From Prevotella sp. (GTDB taxonomy: Bacteria; Bacteroidota; Bacteroidia; Bacteroidales; Bacteroidaceae): DNA of 32,526 bases. Position numbers and translations under genes: made by a program. The notes under the pieces were generated by a model. The model ran no database searches, was not told where the DNA came from, and was given only the letters and a program-made list of their open reading frames with translations. The stretch covers positions 1 through 32,526 of the forward strand of contig JAFTFX010000033.1 in NCBI GenBank assembly GCA_017458225.1. The letters are read 5' to 3'. This document shows, piece after piece, positions 7,945 to 15,692 of this stretch; the stretch's first letter is position 1; each line of letters starts with the position of its first letter.

Positions 7945-9078
7945 CTATCTGTTTTGATACATGTTGTCGTAATACTTCTGGTAATCGCCAGAGGTGACGT
8001 TGTCAAGCCACTCCTGATTGTCGAGATACCAGCGCACGGTTTTCTCAATACCTTCCTCGAACTGCAGAGACGGTTCCCAACCAAGTTCACGCTGCAATTT
8101 CGACGAGTCGATGGCATAGCGCAGGTCGTGGCCGGCGCGGTCGGTTACGAAGGTGATGAGGTCGAGATCTTCACCCTCCTTACGCCCCAGCAGACGGTCA
8201 ACGGTCTTGATGACCACCTTGATGATATCAATATTCTTCCACTCGTTGAAGCCACCGATATTATATGTATCGGCAATCTTGCCCTCATGGAAAATGAGGT
8301 CGATGGCACGTGCATGATCCTCCACGAAAAGCCAGTCGCGCACGTTCTCGCCCTTGCCATAGACAGGCAACGGCTTGCGATGACGGATGTTATTAATAAA
8401 AAGAGGTATCAGTTTTTCAGGGAACTGATAGGGGCCGTAGTTGTTCGAGCAGTTAGTGACCACGACAGGCATGCCGTAGGTGTCGTGGAAAGCACGCACA
8501 AAATGGTCGCTCGAAGCCTTCGAGGCGCTGTAGGGCGAGTGGGGATTATACTTCGTGGTCTCCAGGAAGAACTTGTCGCCGTAGGCCAAATGATGCTCAG
8601 CCGACGATGCCGTCGTCGTGAACGGGGGCTCAATGCCCTCAGGATGCGTCAGTTCCAACGCACCATACACCTCATCGGTAGAGATGTGATAGAAACGTTT
8701 GCCCTCATACTTCTCGGGCAACGACTCCCAATAGAGCTTGGCGGCCTGCAGCAGCGAGAGCGTGCCCATCACATTGGTACGAGCAAACGTGAAAGGATCC
8801 TTGATAGAGCGATCCACATGGCTCTCGGCAGCCAGATGGATGATGCCGTCGACCTTCTTGTCCTGCATCAGTTTATAGAAAGCATCGAAGTCGCAGATGT
8901 CCATCTTCACAAACTCATAGTTGGGCTTGTTCTCCACGTCCTTCAGGTTAGCCAGATTGCCTGCATAGGTCAGCTTGTCCAGATTGATGATGTGATACTC
9001 AGGATACTTGTTCACAAAAAGGCGAACCACATGGCTTCCAATAAAGCCTGCGCCACCAGTAATGACGATTGTCTTCAT
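7945..9078 (-). CDS. rmlB: dTDP-glucose 4,6-dehydratase
   Basis: A 377-residue extended short-chain dehydrogenase that turns dTDP-glucose into dTDP-4-keto-6-deoxyglucose, the substrate of the ketoisomerase two genes downstream. It has the NAD-binding G-G-A-G-F-I-G at 8-14, the catalytic triplet Thr134-Asp135-Glu136 in S-T-D-E-V-Y-G, and Tyr183-xxx-Lys187 in Y-S-A-S-K. Length is slightly above the usual 340-360, as in other Bacteroidales. The start overlaps the upstream phosphoesterase stop as ATGA (9075-9078). rmlA, rmlC and rmlD are not in the window, so dTDP-glucose must come from an rmlA elsewhere. Confidence 0.95.
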   Translation of the reverse strand: MKTIVITGGAGFIGSHVVRLFVNKYPEYHIINLDKLTYAGNLANLKDVENKPNYEFVKMDICDFDAFYKLMQDKKVDGIIHLAAESHVDRSIKDPFTFARTNVMGTLSLLQAAKLYWESLPEKYEGKRFYHISTDEVYGALELTHPEGIEPPFTTTASSAEHHLAYGDKFFLETTKYNPHSPYSASKASSDHFVRAFHDTYGMPVVVTNCSNNYGPYQFPEKLIPLFINNIRHRKPLPVYGKGENVRDWLFVEDHARAIDLIFHEGKIADTYNIGGFNEWKNIDIIKVVIKTVDRLLGRKEGEDLDLITFVTDRAGHDLRYAIDSSKLQRELGWEPSLQFEEGIEKTVRWYLDNQEWLDNVTSGDYQKYYDNMYQNR

Positions 9079-9584
9079 ATCTCTTTAAATTTATTGTTTC
9101 CTAATGTTATAACTTCACAATCAGTGAATTTATTGCCTTCGATGGTCAATCTTATTAAAGTTCGCTCTTTATGCCACCCCTGCATGCCTGCAGCACCAGG
9201 ATTGATATGGAGCAGATTGAGGGTCTTGTCGTACTTTATTTTCAGAATATGGGAATGCCCGGCTACAAACAGCTGAGGGGGCGAAGAATAAAGCAATCCG
9301 CGCACCGACGGATCGTAGTTGCCAGGATAGCCGCCGATGTGTTTGATGAGCACGTCGACATCCTCGCACCTGAAGCGGTTCAGCTCGCGATACATCAGTC
9401 GGAGGTCGCCCCCGTCGCAGTTGCCACAGACGGCACGAAAGGGTCGAAACTCTGTCAACCGCTCAGCCACTTCAACAGAGCCGATGTCGCCTGCATGCCA
9501 AATCTCATCGCAGGGCTCGAAATAATGCAGATATTTGTCGTCCCAATAGGAATGGGTGTCACTGATGATACCTATCTTCTTCAT
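9075..9584 (-). CDS. Calcineurin-like metallophosphoesterase, YfcE/MJ0936 family
   Basis: A 169-residue cytoplasmic phosphoesterase with the two-metal site: Asp9-x-His11 (I-S-D-T-H), Asp33 (H-A-G-D-I), Asn55 (C-G-N-C-D), His82 and His110-x-His112 (G-H-S-H). Members hydrolyse small phosphodiesters in vitro; the natural substrate is usually unknown. It sits 12 bases after the kinase-like gene and overlaps rmlB by 4 bases, so it is co-transcribed with them, but no specific link with sugar synthesis follows. Confidence 0.9.
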   Translation of the reverse strand: MKKIGIISDTHSYWDDKYLHYFEPCDEIWHAGDIGSVEVAERLTEFRPFRAVCGNCDGGDLRLMYRELNRFRCEDVDVLIKHIGGYPGNYDPSVRGLLYSSPPQLFVAGHSHILKIKYDKTLNLLHINPGAAGMQGWHKERTLIRLTIEGNKFTDCEVITLGNNKFKEI

Positions 9585-9596
9585 GAGTTGAAAGTT

Positions 9597-10220
9597 TTAA
9601 AGGCCAAACCGCTTTCTGACGAAATCGGCAATGATGCGCTCTGTCTCCTGCAAGCCCAGCAGCGAAGCATCGATGCACAAGTCATAGCTGGCAGCATATC
9701 CCCACTGCTTGCCTGTATAATAGTGGTAGTATTCGGCACGATTCCGCTCTTTCTGTTCAATAATTTTCTGAGCCTGGCCGACAGAGATGCCTTTTTTCTC
9801 TGCAACTTTACGGGCACGGAAGTCGAGCGAAGCCGTGATGAAGACGTTCACCACATTTGAAAAATCGCGCAGCACATAGTCGGCACAACGTCCCAAAAAG
9901 ACGCACGAGCCTTCCTCGGCAGCCTTTCGGATAGCATCACTCTGGAATTTGAACAGGCTTTCCTGCGAGAAATTGCTCTGATAGAAATTGGTGGTGCCTA
10001 CCCCATTTCCGTATGGCAGATGCAAGAATGAGCGAAGAAAGCCCTTCCGCTCGTCGTTGCGTTTGAAAAATTCCTCTGAAAAACCACTCTCCTTAGCTGC
10101 CAGATTCAGCAGTTCGCGATCGTAGTAGTTCGCACCAAACTCTTCAGCCAGCATGCGACCAATCTCCTGTCCGCCGGCCCCCAACTGACGACCAATGTTA
10201 ATAATTATCTTTTTGCCCAT
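9597..10220 (-). CDS. Cytidylate-kinase-like protein
   Basis: A 207-residue protein of the cytidylate-kinase-like family (PF13189 type). The N-terminal loop G-R-Q-L-G-A-G-G-Q-E-I (about 10-20) is the family's modified P-loop, which lacks the standard G-K-S/T ending; F-L-G-R-C-A-D-Y-V-L (about 109-118) is also typical. True Cmk proteins differ, so substrate and even activity are uncertain. The first 23 bases overlap the end of the MATE transporter gene. Confidence 0.8.
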   Translation of the reverse strand: MGKKIIINIGRQLGAGGQEIGRMLAEEFGANYYDRELLNLAAKESGFSEEFFKRNDERKGFLRSFLHLPYGNGVGTTNFYQSNFSQESLFKFQSDAIRKAAEEGSCVFLGRCADYVLRDFSNVVNVFITASLDFRARKVAEKKGISVGQAQKIIEQKERNRAEYYHYYTGKQWGYAASYDLCIDASLLGLQETERIIADFVRKRFGL

Positions 10221-11565
10221 AAGACTTGAATTTTTTCAGATACCACAACAACAGCGGAATGGTGACAAGAAATGCCAGAAAATCGCTGGCCGGCATAGAG
10301 AACCACACGCCGTCAAGCCCCCACCACAAAGGAAACAGAAACGCCATCGGCAACAGCAGAATGAGCTGGCGCGAGAGCGACAGAAAAATGCTGACCTTCA
10401 CCTTGCCTATACACTGGAAGAAGTTGGTGATGACGGCCTGCGAGGCCACCACTGGGAACACCAGCATATCAATGCGCAAGCCACGGGCAGACATCTCCAC
10501 AAGCGTCGGATCGGCTGTAAAAATACGGGCTATCTGGCGCGGGAACAGCATGGAGAGAGTCCATCCCAAAAGCAGAATCATCGTGGCAACGGTAATTGCG
10601 AGCCACAGACAACGCAACATACGACTGAAATTCTGTGCACCATAATTATAGCCGACAATGGGTTGCATACCTTGCGTGATGCCGATGACGAACATAAAGA
10701 ATACCATCACCATTGAGTTGGCTATCGAATAGGCACCCACAGCCATATCGCCGCCATAACGCACGAACTGATTGTTCATCGCTATGACAATCACACACGA
10801 TGTGGCATTCATCAAAAACGGCGAAATACCGATACTGATGATGTTGCGCACCAAGTCGGCCTTCAGCTTATAGATGCCTCGCTTCAAGTGGAGCAACTCA
10901 CGTTTGTCGCTGAACACCCACATCTGCCAGCAGAGTGCCAGCGTCTGCGACGTGATGGTGGCCAGCGCGGCTCCACGGATGCCCCAGCGGAACCACCACA
11001 CGAAAGCGACGACCAGCACCATATTGCAGCCCACCGTGAACAGGGTGGCATACATGGCATGTCGCGGCTTGCCTGCAGCACGCAGCACGGCGTTCATGCC
11101 GAAATACATGTGGGTGATCATGTTTCCAGCCAGGATGACCTGCATAAACTCACGAGCATAAGGCAGCGTGGCATCGCTGGCTCCGAAGAAACGAAGTATA
11201 GGATCCAGGAAAAACAAACAGACGACCATAAACAGGAAGCCGACAATCAGATTGAGCGTCACGGTATTGCCCAGCAGATGCTCAGCCGTCTGATAGTCGC
11301 GCTGCCCCAGCTTCACACTGATGCAAGTCGATGCACCCACGCCGACAGCTGCGCCAAAAGCTCCTGAAAGGTTCATAAAGGGGAAAGTGATGCCCAAGCC
11401 GGCAATAGCCGTCGGCCCCACCACCTGTCCGATGACCGAACGGTCAATGATATTGTAAAGGCTGGAGGCCACCATCGCCACCATTGCGGGCAGTGCGTAT
11501 TGCAAAAGCAATGCGCCTACAGGTTTTGTGCCAAGTTCAAGGGCTGCTTGCTTATTATCATTCAT
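10198..11565 (-). CDS. MATE family efflux transporter
   Basis: A 455-residue transporter with about 12 membrane segments in two homologous halves, of the MATE family that exports cationic drugs or metabolites using a Na+ or H+ gradient. The N-terminal signature P-V-G-A-L-L-L-Q-Y-A-L-P-A-M is followed by Y-N-I-I-D-R-S-V-I-G, and the second half has A-Y-S-I-A-N-S-M and G-I-T-Q-G-M-Q-P-I-V-G-Y-N-Y-G-A. The frame also contains an ATG 20 codons upstream, but that lies above the apparent -7 box and adds an unusual basic stretch, so I chose 11565. First gene of the long minus-strand series. Confidence 0.9.
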   Translation of the reverse strand: MNDNKQAALELGTKPVGALLLQYALPAMVAMVASSLYNIIDRSVIGQVVGPTAIAGLGITFPFMNLSGAFGAAVGVGASTCISVKLGQRDYQTAEHLLGNTVTLNLIVGFLFMVVCLFFLDPILRFFGASDATLPYAREFMQVILAGNMITHMYFGMNAVLRAAGKPRHAMYATLFTVGCNMVLVVAFVWWFRWGIRGAALATITSQTLALCWQMWVFSDKRELLHLKRGIYKLKADLVRNIISIGISPFLMNATSCVIVIAMNNQFVRYGGDMAVGAYSIANSMVMVFFMFVIGITQGMQPIVGYNYGAQNFSRMLRCLWLAITVATMILLLGWTLSMLFPRQIARIFTADPTLVEMSARGLRIDMLVFPVVASQAVITNFFQCIGKVKVSIFLSLSRQLILLLPMAFLFPLWWGLDGVWFSMPASDFLAFLVTIPLLLWYLKKFKSYGQKDNY

Positions 11566-11574
11566 AATCAGGCG

Positions 11575-11582
11575 CAAAGTTA
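11575..11582 (-). promoter_or_regulatory. Probable -7 box for the MATE-led operon
   Basis: Minus-strand TAACTTTG (11582-11575) matches TAnnTTTG. The expected start of transcription is about 5 bases before the ATG at 11565, so the transcript would be nearly leaderless. The upstream TTTG element is weak. Confidence 0.5.
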
Positions 11583-11609
11583 CATTTTTTTTCGGACTTT
11601 TCCACCTAA

Positions 11610-11643
11610 TTTGCCGCAATTTCATATTATTTTCGTAATTTTG
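11610..11643 (+). promoter_or_regulatory. Promoter of thrA
   Basis: TTTG (11610-11613), a 22-base spacer, then TAATTTTG (11636-11643). The spacing is slightly long but both boxes match. The leader of about 58 bases contains a short CCCC/GGGG hairpin (about 11660-11680). I see no leader peptide rich in Thr or Ile codons, so no sign of classical attenuation. Confidence 0.6.
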
Positions 11644-11705
11644 CCGCTTGTAAAGTCATCGCCCCGTCCGTTAAGGGGTTATACAACAACAAAAAGAACA
11701 TCAAA

Positions 11706-14189
11706 ATGAAAGTAATGAAATTCGGCGGAACATCCGTAGGTTCCGTAGAAAGCATCCTGAGCCTGAAGAAGATTGTAGAGGCCGAAAAGGATTCTGTCAT
11801 CGTCGTTGTGAGTGCACTGGGAGGCATCACCGACAAACTGATTGCAACCTCCCAATTAGCACTCAATGGTGATGAAATCTGGAAAGACGAGTTTGACGCA
11901 ATGCAAAGTCGCCATCACGAAATGGTCAACACCGTCATCACCGACACAGCAAAACGAACTACACTGCTTGCCACGCTCGACGAATTGTTTGAGCAGTTGC
12001 GCTCTATATATTATGGTGTATTCCTTATCCACGATCTAAGTCCCAAGACGCAGGCAGCCATCGTCAGCTATGGCGAACGGCTCAGTTCACACATCGTGGC
12101 CACTCTCATTGAGGGCGGCCGCCGCTTCAACAGTCGTGACTTTATCAAGACCGTTCGCAAACAAGGCAAGAACGTGCTCGACACCGAACTGACGGCAAAG
12201 CTGGTGAAGGAGGCCTTCGGTTCTGTATGCGGCGACTCGATGGCAACCAACAGAATTGTTCCTGTTGTTCCCGGCTTCATCAGCCGCGACCGCGATACAG
12301 GCGAGACCACCAACCTCGGCCGTGGCGGCTCCGACTACACCGCAGCCATCATTGCTGCTGCCCTTGATGCCGACGTGCTTGAAATATGGACCGACGTGGA
12401 TGGCTTCATGACAGCCGATCCGCGCGTCATCAAGACCGCCTATACCATCAACGAGCTCTCATACGTAGAAGCTATGGAGCTGTGCAATTTCGGTGCCAAG
12501 GTGGTCTATCCACCAACCATCTATCCCGTCTGCGTGAAGAATATCCCCATCAAGGTGAAGAATACCTTCAACCCTGAGCATCCAGGCACACTCATCAAGC
12601 AGAAGATTGAGAACGACCGAAAACCCATCAAGGGTATCTCCAGCATCAAGGGCACCACGCTCATCACGGTGACAGGTCTCTCGATGGTGGGTGTCATCGG
12701 TGTTAACCGCCGCATCTTCTCTACATTGGCCGAAAACGGCATATCAGTATTCATGGTCAGCCAGGCCTCTTCTGAGAACTCCACCTCTATCGGTGTGCGT
12801 GACGAGGATGCCGACCGTGCCGTCGAGGTGCTCAACATGGAGTTCTCCAAGGAGATTGTCACAGGCGCTATGTTCCCCATGCATGCTGAGAGCGGACTTG
12901 CCACCATTGCTATCGTGGGCGAGAACATGAAGCACACACCTGGCATTGCCGGCAAGCTGTTCGGCACACTGGGCCGTAGCGGCATCTCGGTCATAGCCTG
13001 CGCACAGGGAGCTTCCGAGACGAACATCTCGTTTGTTGTCGACGCGAAATTTCTGCGAAAGGCACTCAACGTGCTCCACGATTCGTTCTTCCTGTCGGAA
13101 TATAAGGTGCTCAACCTCTTTATCTGCGGCATTGGCACCGTGGGCGGCAACCTTATTGAACAGATCAACTCCCAATACAAGCAACTCAAGGAAACACGCC
13201 AGCTGAAACTGAAAGTGGTGGGCATCGCCTCGTCAAAGAAAGCCATCTTCAACCGCGACGGTATTGACTTGCGCACCTACAAGACGCTGATGGAACAAGC
13301 CGAGCCCAGCAATATCGTGCGGCTGAAAGAGGAAATCATCGGCATGAACATCTTCAACTCGGTGTTCGTCGACTGCACCGCCTCGGCCGATGTGGCTGCC
13401 CTCTATCAGGACTTCCTCGACCACAACATCTCCGTTGTCACAGCCAACAAGATTGCTGCATCAGGCCCCTATGCCGACTATCACAAACTGAAAAAGACTG
13501 CTCTCCAGCGTGGCATCAAGTTCCTCTTTGAGACCAACGTAGGAGCTGGCTTGCCCATCATCGGCACCATCAATGACCTGCTGAACTCTGGCGACAAGAT
13601 TCTGCGTATTGAGGCCGTACTCTCAGGTACGCTCAACTACATCTTCAATACTCTTTCCAGTTCAGTTCCTTTCTCTGAGACCGTCCGTCTGGCCAAGGAG
13701 AAAGGCTATGCCGAACCTGATCCACGCATCGACCTGTGTGGCAAGGATGTCATCCGCAAGCTCGTCATACTCACTCGTGAGGCTGGCTATAAAGTGGAAC
13801 AAGAGGATGTTGAAAAGCATCTGTTCATGCCCGACAGTTTCTTTGAGGGCTCACTGGATGAATTCTGGAAGAACCTGCCTCAGCTTGATGCCGACTTCGA
13901 GGCTCGCCGCAAGGTGCTCGAAGCCGAAGGTAAACGCTGGCGCTTCGTTGCCAAGATGGAGAAAGACAACGACGAGCAGGCCACAGGTATGGGATTCAAG
14001 ACCTCTGTCTCGCTCGAAGCCGTCGACCAGCACCACCCCTTCTATGGACTTGAGGGGTCAAACAATATTGTTTTGCTCACCACTGAACGCTATAAGGAAT
14101 ACCCCATGCTGATTCAGGGATATGGTGCAGGTGCTTCTGTCACTGCTGCCGGCGTGTTTGCCAATATCATGTCAATTGCCAATATTTAA
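11706..14189 (+). CDS. thrA: Bifunctional aspartate kinase / homoserine dehydrogenase
   Basis: An 827-residue fusion catalysing the first and third steps from aspartate to threonine and methionine. The kinase starts at K-F-G-G-T-S-V-G-S (5-13), followed by tandem ACT-type regulatory domains (about 310-460, with V-G-V-I-G-V and I-S-V-F-M-V-S-Q) and then the dehydrogenase Rossmann motif G-I-G-T-V-G-G-N near 477-484. T-A-N-K-I-A and G-T-L-N-Y-I-F-N belong to the dehydrogenase catalytic part. Length equals E. coli ThrA (820). The stop is separated from the next start by only 3 bases, so the two genes form an operon. Threonine feedback through the ACT domains is expected from the family. Confidence 0.97.
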   Translation: MKVMKFGGTSVGSVESILSLKKIVEAEKDSVIVVVSALGGITDKLIATSQLALNGDEIWKDEFDAMQSRHHEMVNTVITDTAKRTTLLATLDELFEQLRSIYYGVFLIHDLSPKTQAAIVSYGERLSSHIVATLIEGGRRFNSRDFIKTVRKQGKNVLDTELTAKLVKEAFGSVCGDSMATNRIVPVVPGFISRDRDTGETTNLGRGGSDYTAAIIAAALDADVLEIWTDVDGFMTADPRVIKTAYTINELSYVEAMELCNFGAKVVYPPTIYPVCVKNIPIKVKNTFNPEHPGTLIKQKIENDRKPIKGISSIKGTTLITVTGLSMVGVIGVNRRIFSTLAENGISVFMVSQASSENSTSIGVRDEDADRAVEVLNMEFSKEIVTGAMFPMHAESGLATIAIVGENMKHTPGIAGKLFGTLGRSGISVIACAQGASETNISFVVDAKFLRKALNVLHDSFFLSEYKVLNLFICGIGTVGGNLIEQINSQYKQLKETRQLKLKVVGIASSKKAIFNRDGIDLRTYKTLMEQAEPSNIVRLKEEIIGMNIFNSVFVDCTASADVAALYQDFLDHNISVVTANKIAASGPYADYHKLKKTALQRGIKFLFETNVGAGLPIIGTINDLLNSGDKILRIEAVLSGTLNYIFNTLSSSVPFSETVRLAKEKGYAEPDPRIDLCGKDVIRKLVILTREAGYKVEQEDVEKHLFMPDSFFEGSLDEFWKNLPQLDADFEARRKVLEAEGKRWRFVAKMEKDNDEQATGMGFKTSVSLEAVDQHHPFYGLEGSNNIVLLTTERYKEYPMLIQGYGAGASVTAAGVFANIMSIANI

Positions 14190-14192
14190 GCT

Positions 14193-15440
14193 ATGAAGCA
14201 CATTATCATTCTCGGCGACGGCATGGCCGACCACGCTGTTGAGCGTCTCGGAGGCAAGACCCTCCTCGAATATGCCGATAAGCCCATGATGGACATGCTG
14301 GCCCATAACGGTCGTACAGGCCGTCTTATCACTGTTCCGGAAGGATTTCCTCCCGGCTCAGAAGTAGCCAACACCGCCATTCTCGGCTATGACCTGAACA
14401 AAGTCTACGAAGGCCGCGGACCGTTGGAGGCTGCCAGCATCGGCTACGACATGCAGCCCGACGACTTCGCCATCCGCTGCAATATCATCACCCTCGCAGA
14501 CGGTAAGATTGTCACCCACAATGGCGGTAACCTGCAAACTGAGGATGCCCGTGTGCTCATCGACTACCTCAACGAAACACTTGCCGCCCCCATCAACCGC
14601 ACACAGGGCTGCAACCGTGTGAAGTTCATCTGCGGCATCCAGTACCGCCATCTGCTTGTCATCAAAGGCGGCAATAAGCACATAGTCTGCAATCCTCCAC
14701 ACGACCATCCTAACGAAGAATGGAGGCCGCTGCTGGTGAAAGCCGAAGAAGGCTATGAAAAGGAAGCACAAGAAACAGCCAGTTTAATCAATGATTTGAT
14801 TCTGAAATCACAAGAGCTGTTGGCCCGTCACCCATACAATCTGGCCAAGGCTGCCAGGGGCGAGCGCCAAGCAAACAGCATCTGGCCTTGGAGTGGCGGT
14901 TATCGTCCGTCGATGCAGACACTGATGGATCAATATCCTCAGATCAAGACGGGAGCCGTCATCTCAGCCGTCGACCTCATTCAAGGCATTGGCCGCTATG
15001 CGGGTCTTCGTATCATCAAGGTGCCTGGTGCAACAGGTCTTGCCGACACCAACTATGAGGGCAAGGCGCAGGCAGCCATCGAGGCTTTGCAGAAGGATGA
15101 TTTCGTCTTCGTTCACGTAGAAGCCACCGACGAAGCTGGCCACGACGGCGATCTCGACCTGAAGTTGCGTGCCATCAACTATCTTGATCAGCGACTCATC
15201 AAGCCTATCTTCGAAGCTACCGAGAAGATGAATGAGCCCGTCTGTATCGCCGTACTGCCCGACCACCCCACTCCGGTTGAGCTCCGCATCCACGTCAACG
15301 AGCCAGTCCCTTTCCTTATATATTATAAAGGTATAGAGCCCGATGCAGTCCAGCGCTATGATGAGATTTCCTGTGTCAGCGGCAGCTACGGCCTATTGCG
15401 CCTGCAGGAATTCATGCAAGCATTCATGGATATTGAATGA
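14193..15440 (+). CDS. apgM: Cofactor-independent phosphoglycerate-mutase-like protein, proposed homoserine kinase
   Basis: A 415-residue alkaline-phosphatase-superfamily protein of the archaeal-type phosphoglycerate mutase group. Motifs: I-I-L-G-D-G-M-A-D (metal site, residues 4-12), G-S-E-V-A-N-T-A-I-L-G-Y-D around 54-66, V-E-A-T-D-E-A-G-H-D-G and P-D-H-P-T-P near 350, all metal-ligand regions. In Bacteroidetes and some other bacteria this group is found in thr operons without a classical ThrB and has been proposed to be the homoserine kinase. The 3-base gap from thrA supports that reading here. Whether it acts on homoserine, phosphoglycerate or both cannot be told from sequence. Confidence 0.85.
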   Translation: MKHIIILGDGMADHAVERLGGKTLLEYADKPMMDMLAHNGRTGRLITVPEGFPPGSEVANTAILGYDLNKVYEGRGPLEAASIGYDMQPDDFAIRCNIITLADGKIVTHNGGNLQTEDARVLIDYLNETLAAPINRTQGCNRVKFICGIQYRHLLVIKGGNKHIVCNPPHDHPNEEWRPLLVKAEEGYEKEAQETASLINDLILKSQELLARHPYNLAKAARGERQANSIWPWSGGYRPSMQTLMDQYPQIKTGAVISAVDLIQGIGRYAGLRIIKVPGATGLADTNYEGKAQAAIEALQKDDFVFVHVEATDEAGHDGDLDLKLRAINYLDQRLIKPIFEATEKMNEPVCIAVLPDHPTPVELRIHVNEPVPFLIYYKGIEPDAVQRYDEISCVSGSYGLLRLQEFMQAFMDIE

Positions 15441-15460
15441 TGCCCCAACAACTGCACAAC

Positions 15461-15498
15461 AAAAAATCCCGCTTGAGTCCGAAGACTTTCGCGGGATT
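15461..15498 (-). terminator. Intrinsic terminator after tRNA-Phe
   Basis: AATCCCGC (15465-15472) pairs perfectly with GCGGGATT (15491-15498), with an inner AGTC/GACT stem on a CGAA loop. On the minus strand the stem is followed by TTTTTT, so it ends the tRNA transcript 18 bases beyond the mature 3' end. Confidence 0.8.
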
Positions 15499-15515
15499 CA
15501 TAATGAAAGGAGGAG

Positions 15516-15588
15516 TGGTACCTCCAGGAATCGAACCGGGGACACACGGATTTTCAGTCCGATGCTCTACCAACTGAGCTAAGGCACC
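15516..15588 (-). tRNA. tRNA-Phe (anticodon GAA)
   Basis: 73 bases fold as a standard cloverleaf: acceptor GGTGCCT/AGGTACC, D arm GCTC/GAGC, anticodon loop CTGAAAA with anticodon GAA, five-base variable loop and T loop TTCGATT. CCA is not encoded. Two stem mismatches are visible: T27 opposite T43 at the top of the anticodon stem and C51 opposite T63 in the T stem. It has its own promoter and terminator, which argues that it is expressed. Confidence 0.97.
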
Positions 15589-15619
15589 AAGAAAAGGCAT
15601 GTCCTTTCATTTGTGGGTG

Positions 15620-15650
15620 CAAAGGTACGAAGAAAAAAATAATCGGCAAA
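15620..15650 (-). promoter_or_regulatory. Promoter of tRNA-Phe
   Basis: TTTG (15650-15647), a 19-base spacer and TACCTTTG (15627-15620) on the minus strand: a full consensus match, the same as at the putative rRNA promoter at the left edge. The TTTG box lies inside the stem of the thiL terminator. Confidence 0.8.
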
Positions 15651-15667
15651 GTGAATTGCCGATTATT
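15638..15667. terminator. Bidirectional terminator after thiL
   Basis: AATAATCGGCAA (15638-15649) and TTGCCGATTATT (15656-15667) form a perfect 12-bp stem with a 6-base loop. T-runs follow on both strands (TTTTTC on the minus side beyond 15638, TTTCTT on the plus side). It ends thiL transcription 26 bases after the stop. Confidence 0.85.
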
Positions 15668-15692
15668 TTTCTTAATAAACTATAAAAGTCTG

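Noticed and set aside
7876-9276. Plus-strand open frame of 466 codons opposite rmlB
   Set aside because: It lies almost wholly antisense to rmlB, whose motifs are intact; its protein shows no family signature and it begins in the tandem repeat.
11644-11705. Threonine attenuator or riboswitch ahead of thrA
   Set aside because: The leader is only about 58 bases, with one weak CCCC/GGGG hairpin, no leader peptide and no T-run.
12521-13276. Minus-strand frame of 251 codons opposite thrA
   Set aside because: Antisense to the well conserved kinase-dehydrogenase fusion, composition is that of a reverse-complement shadow.
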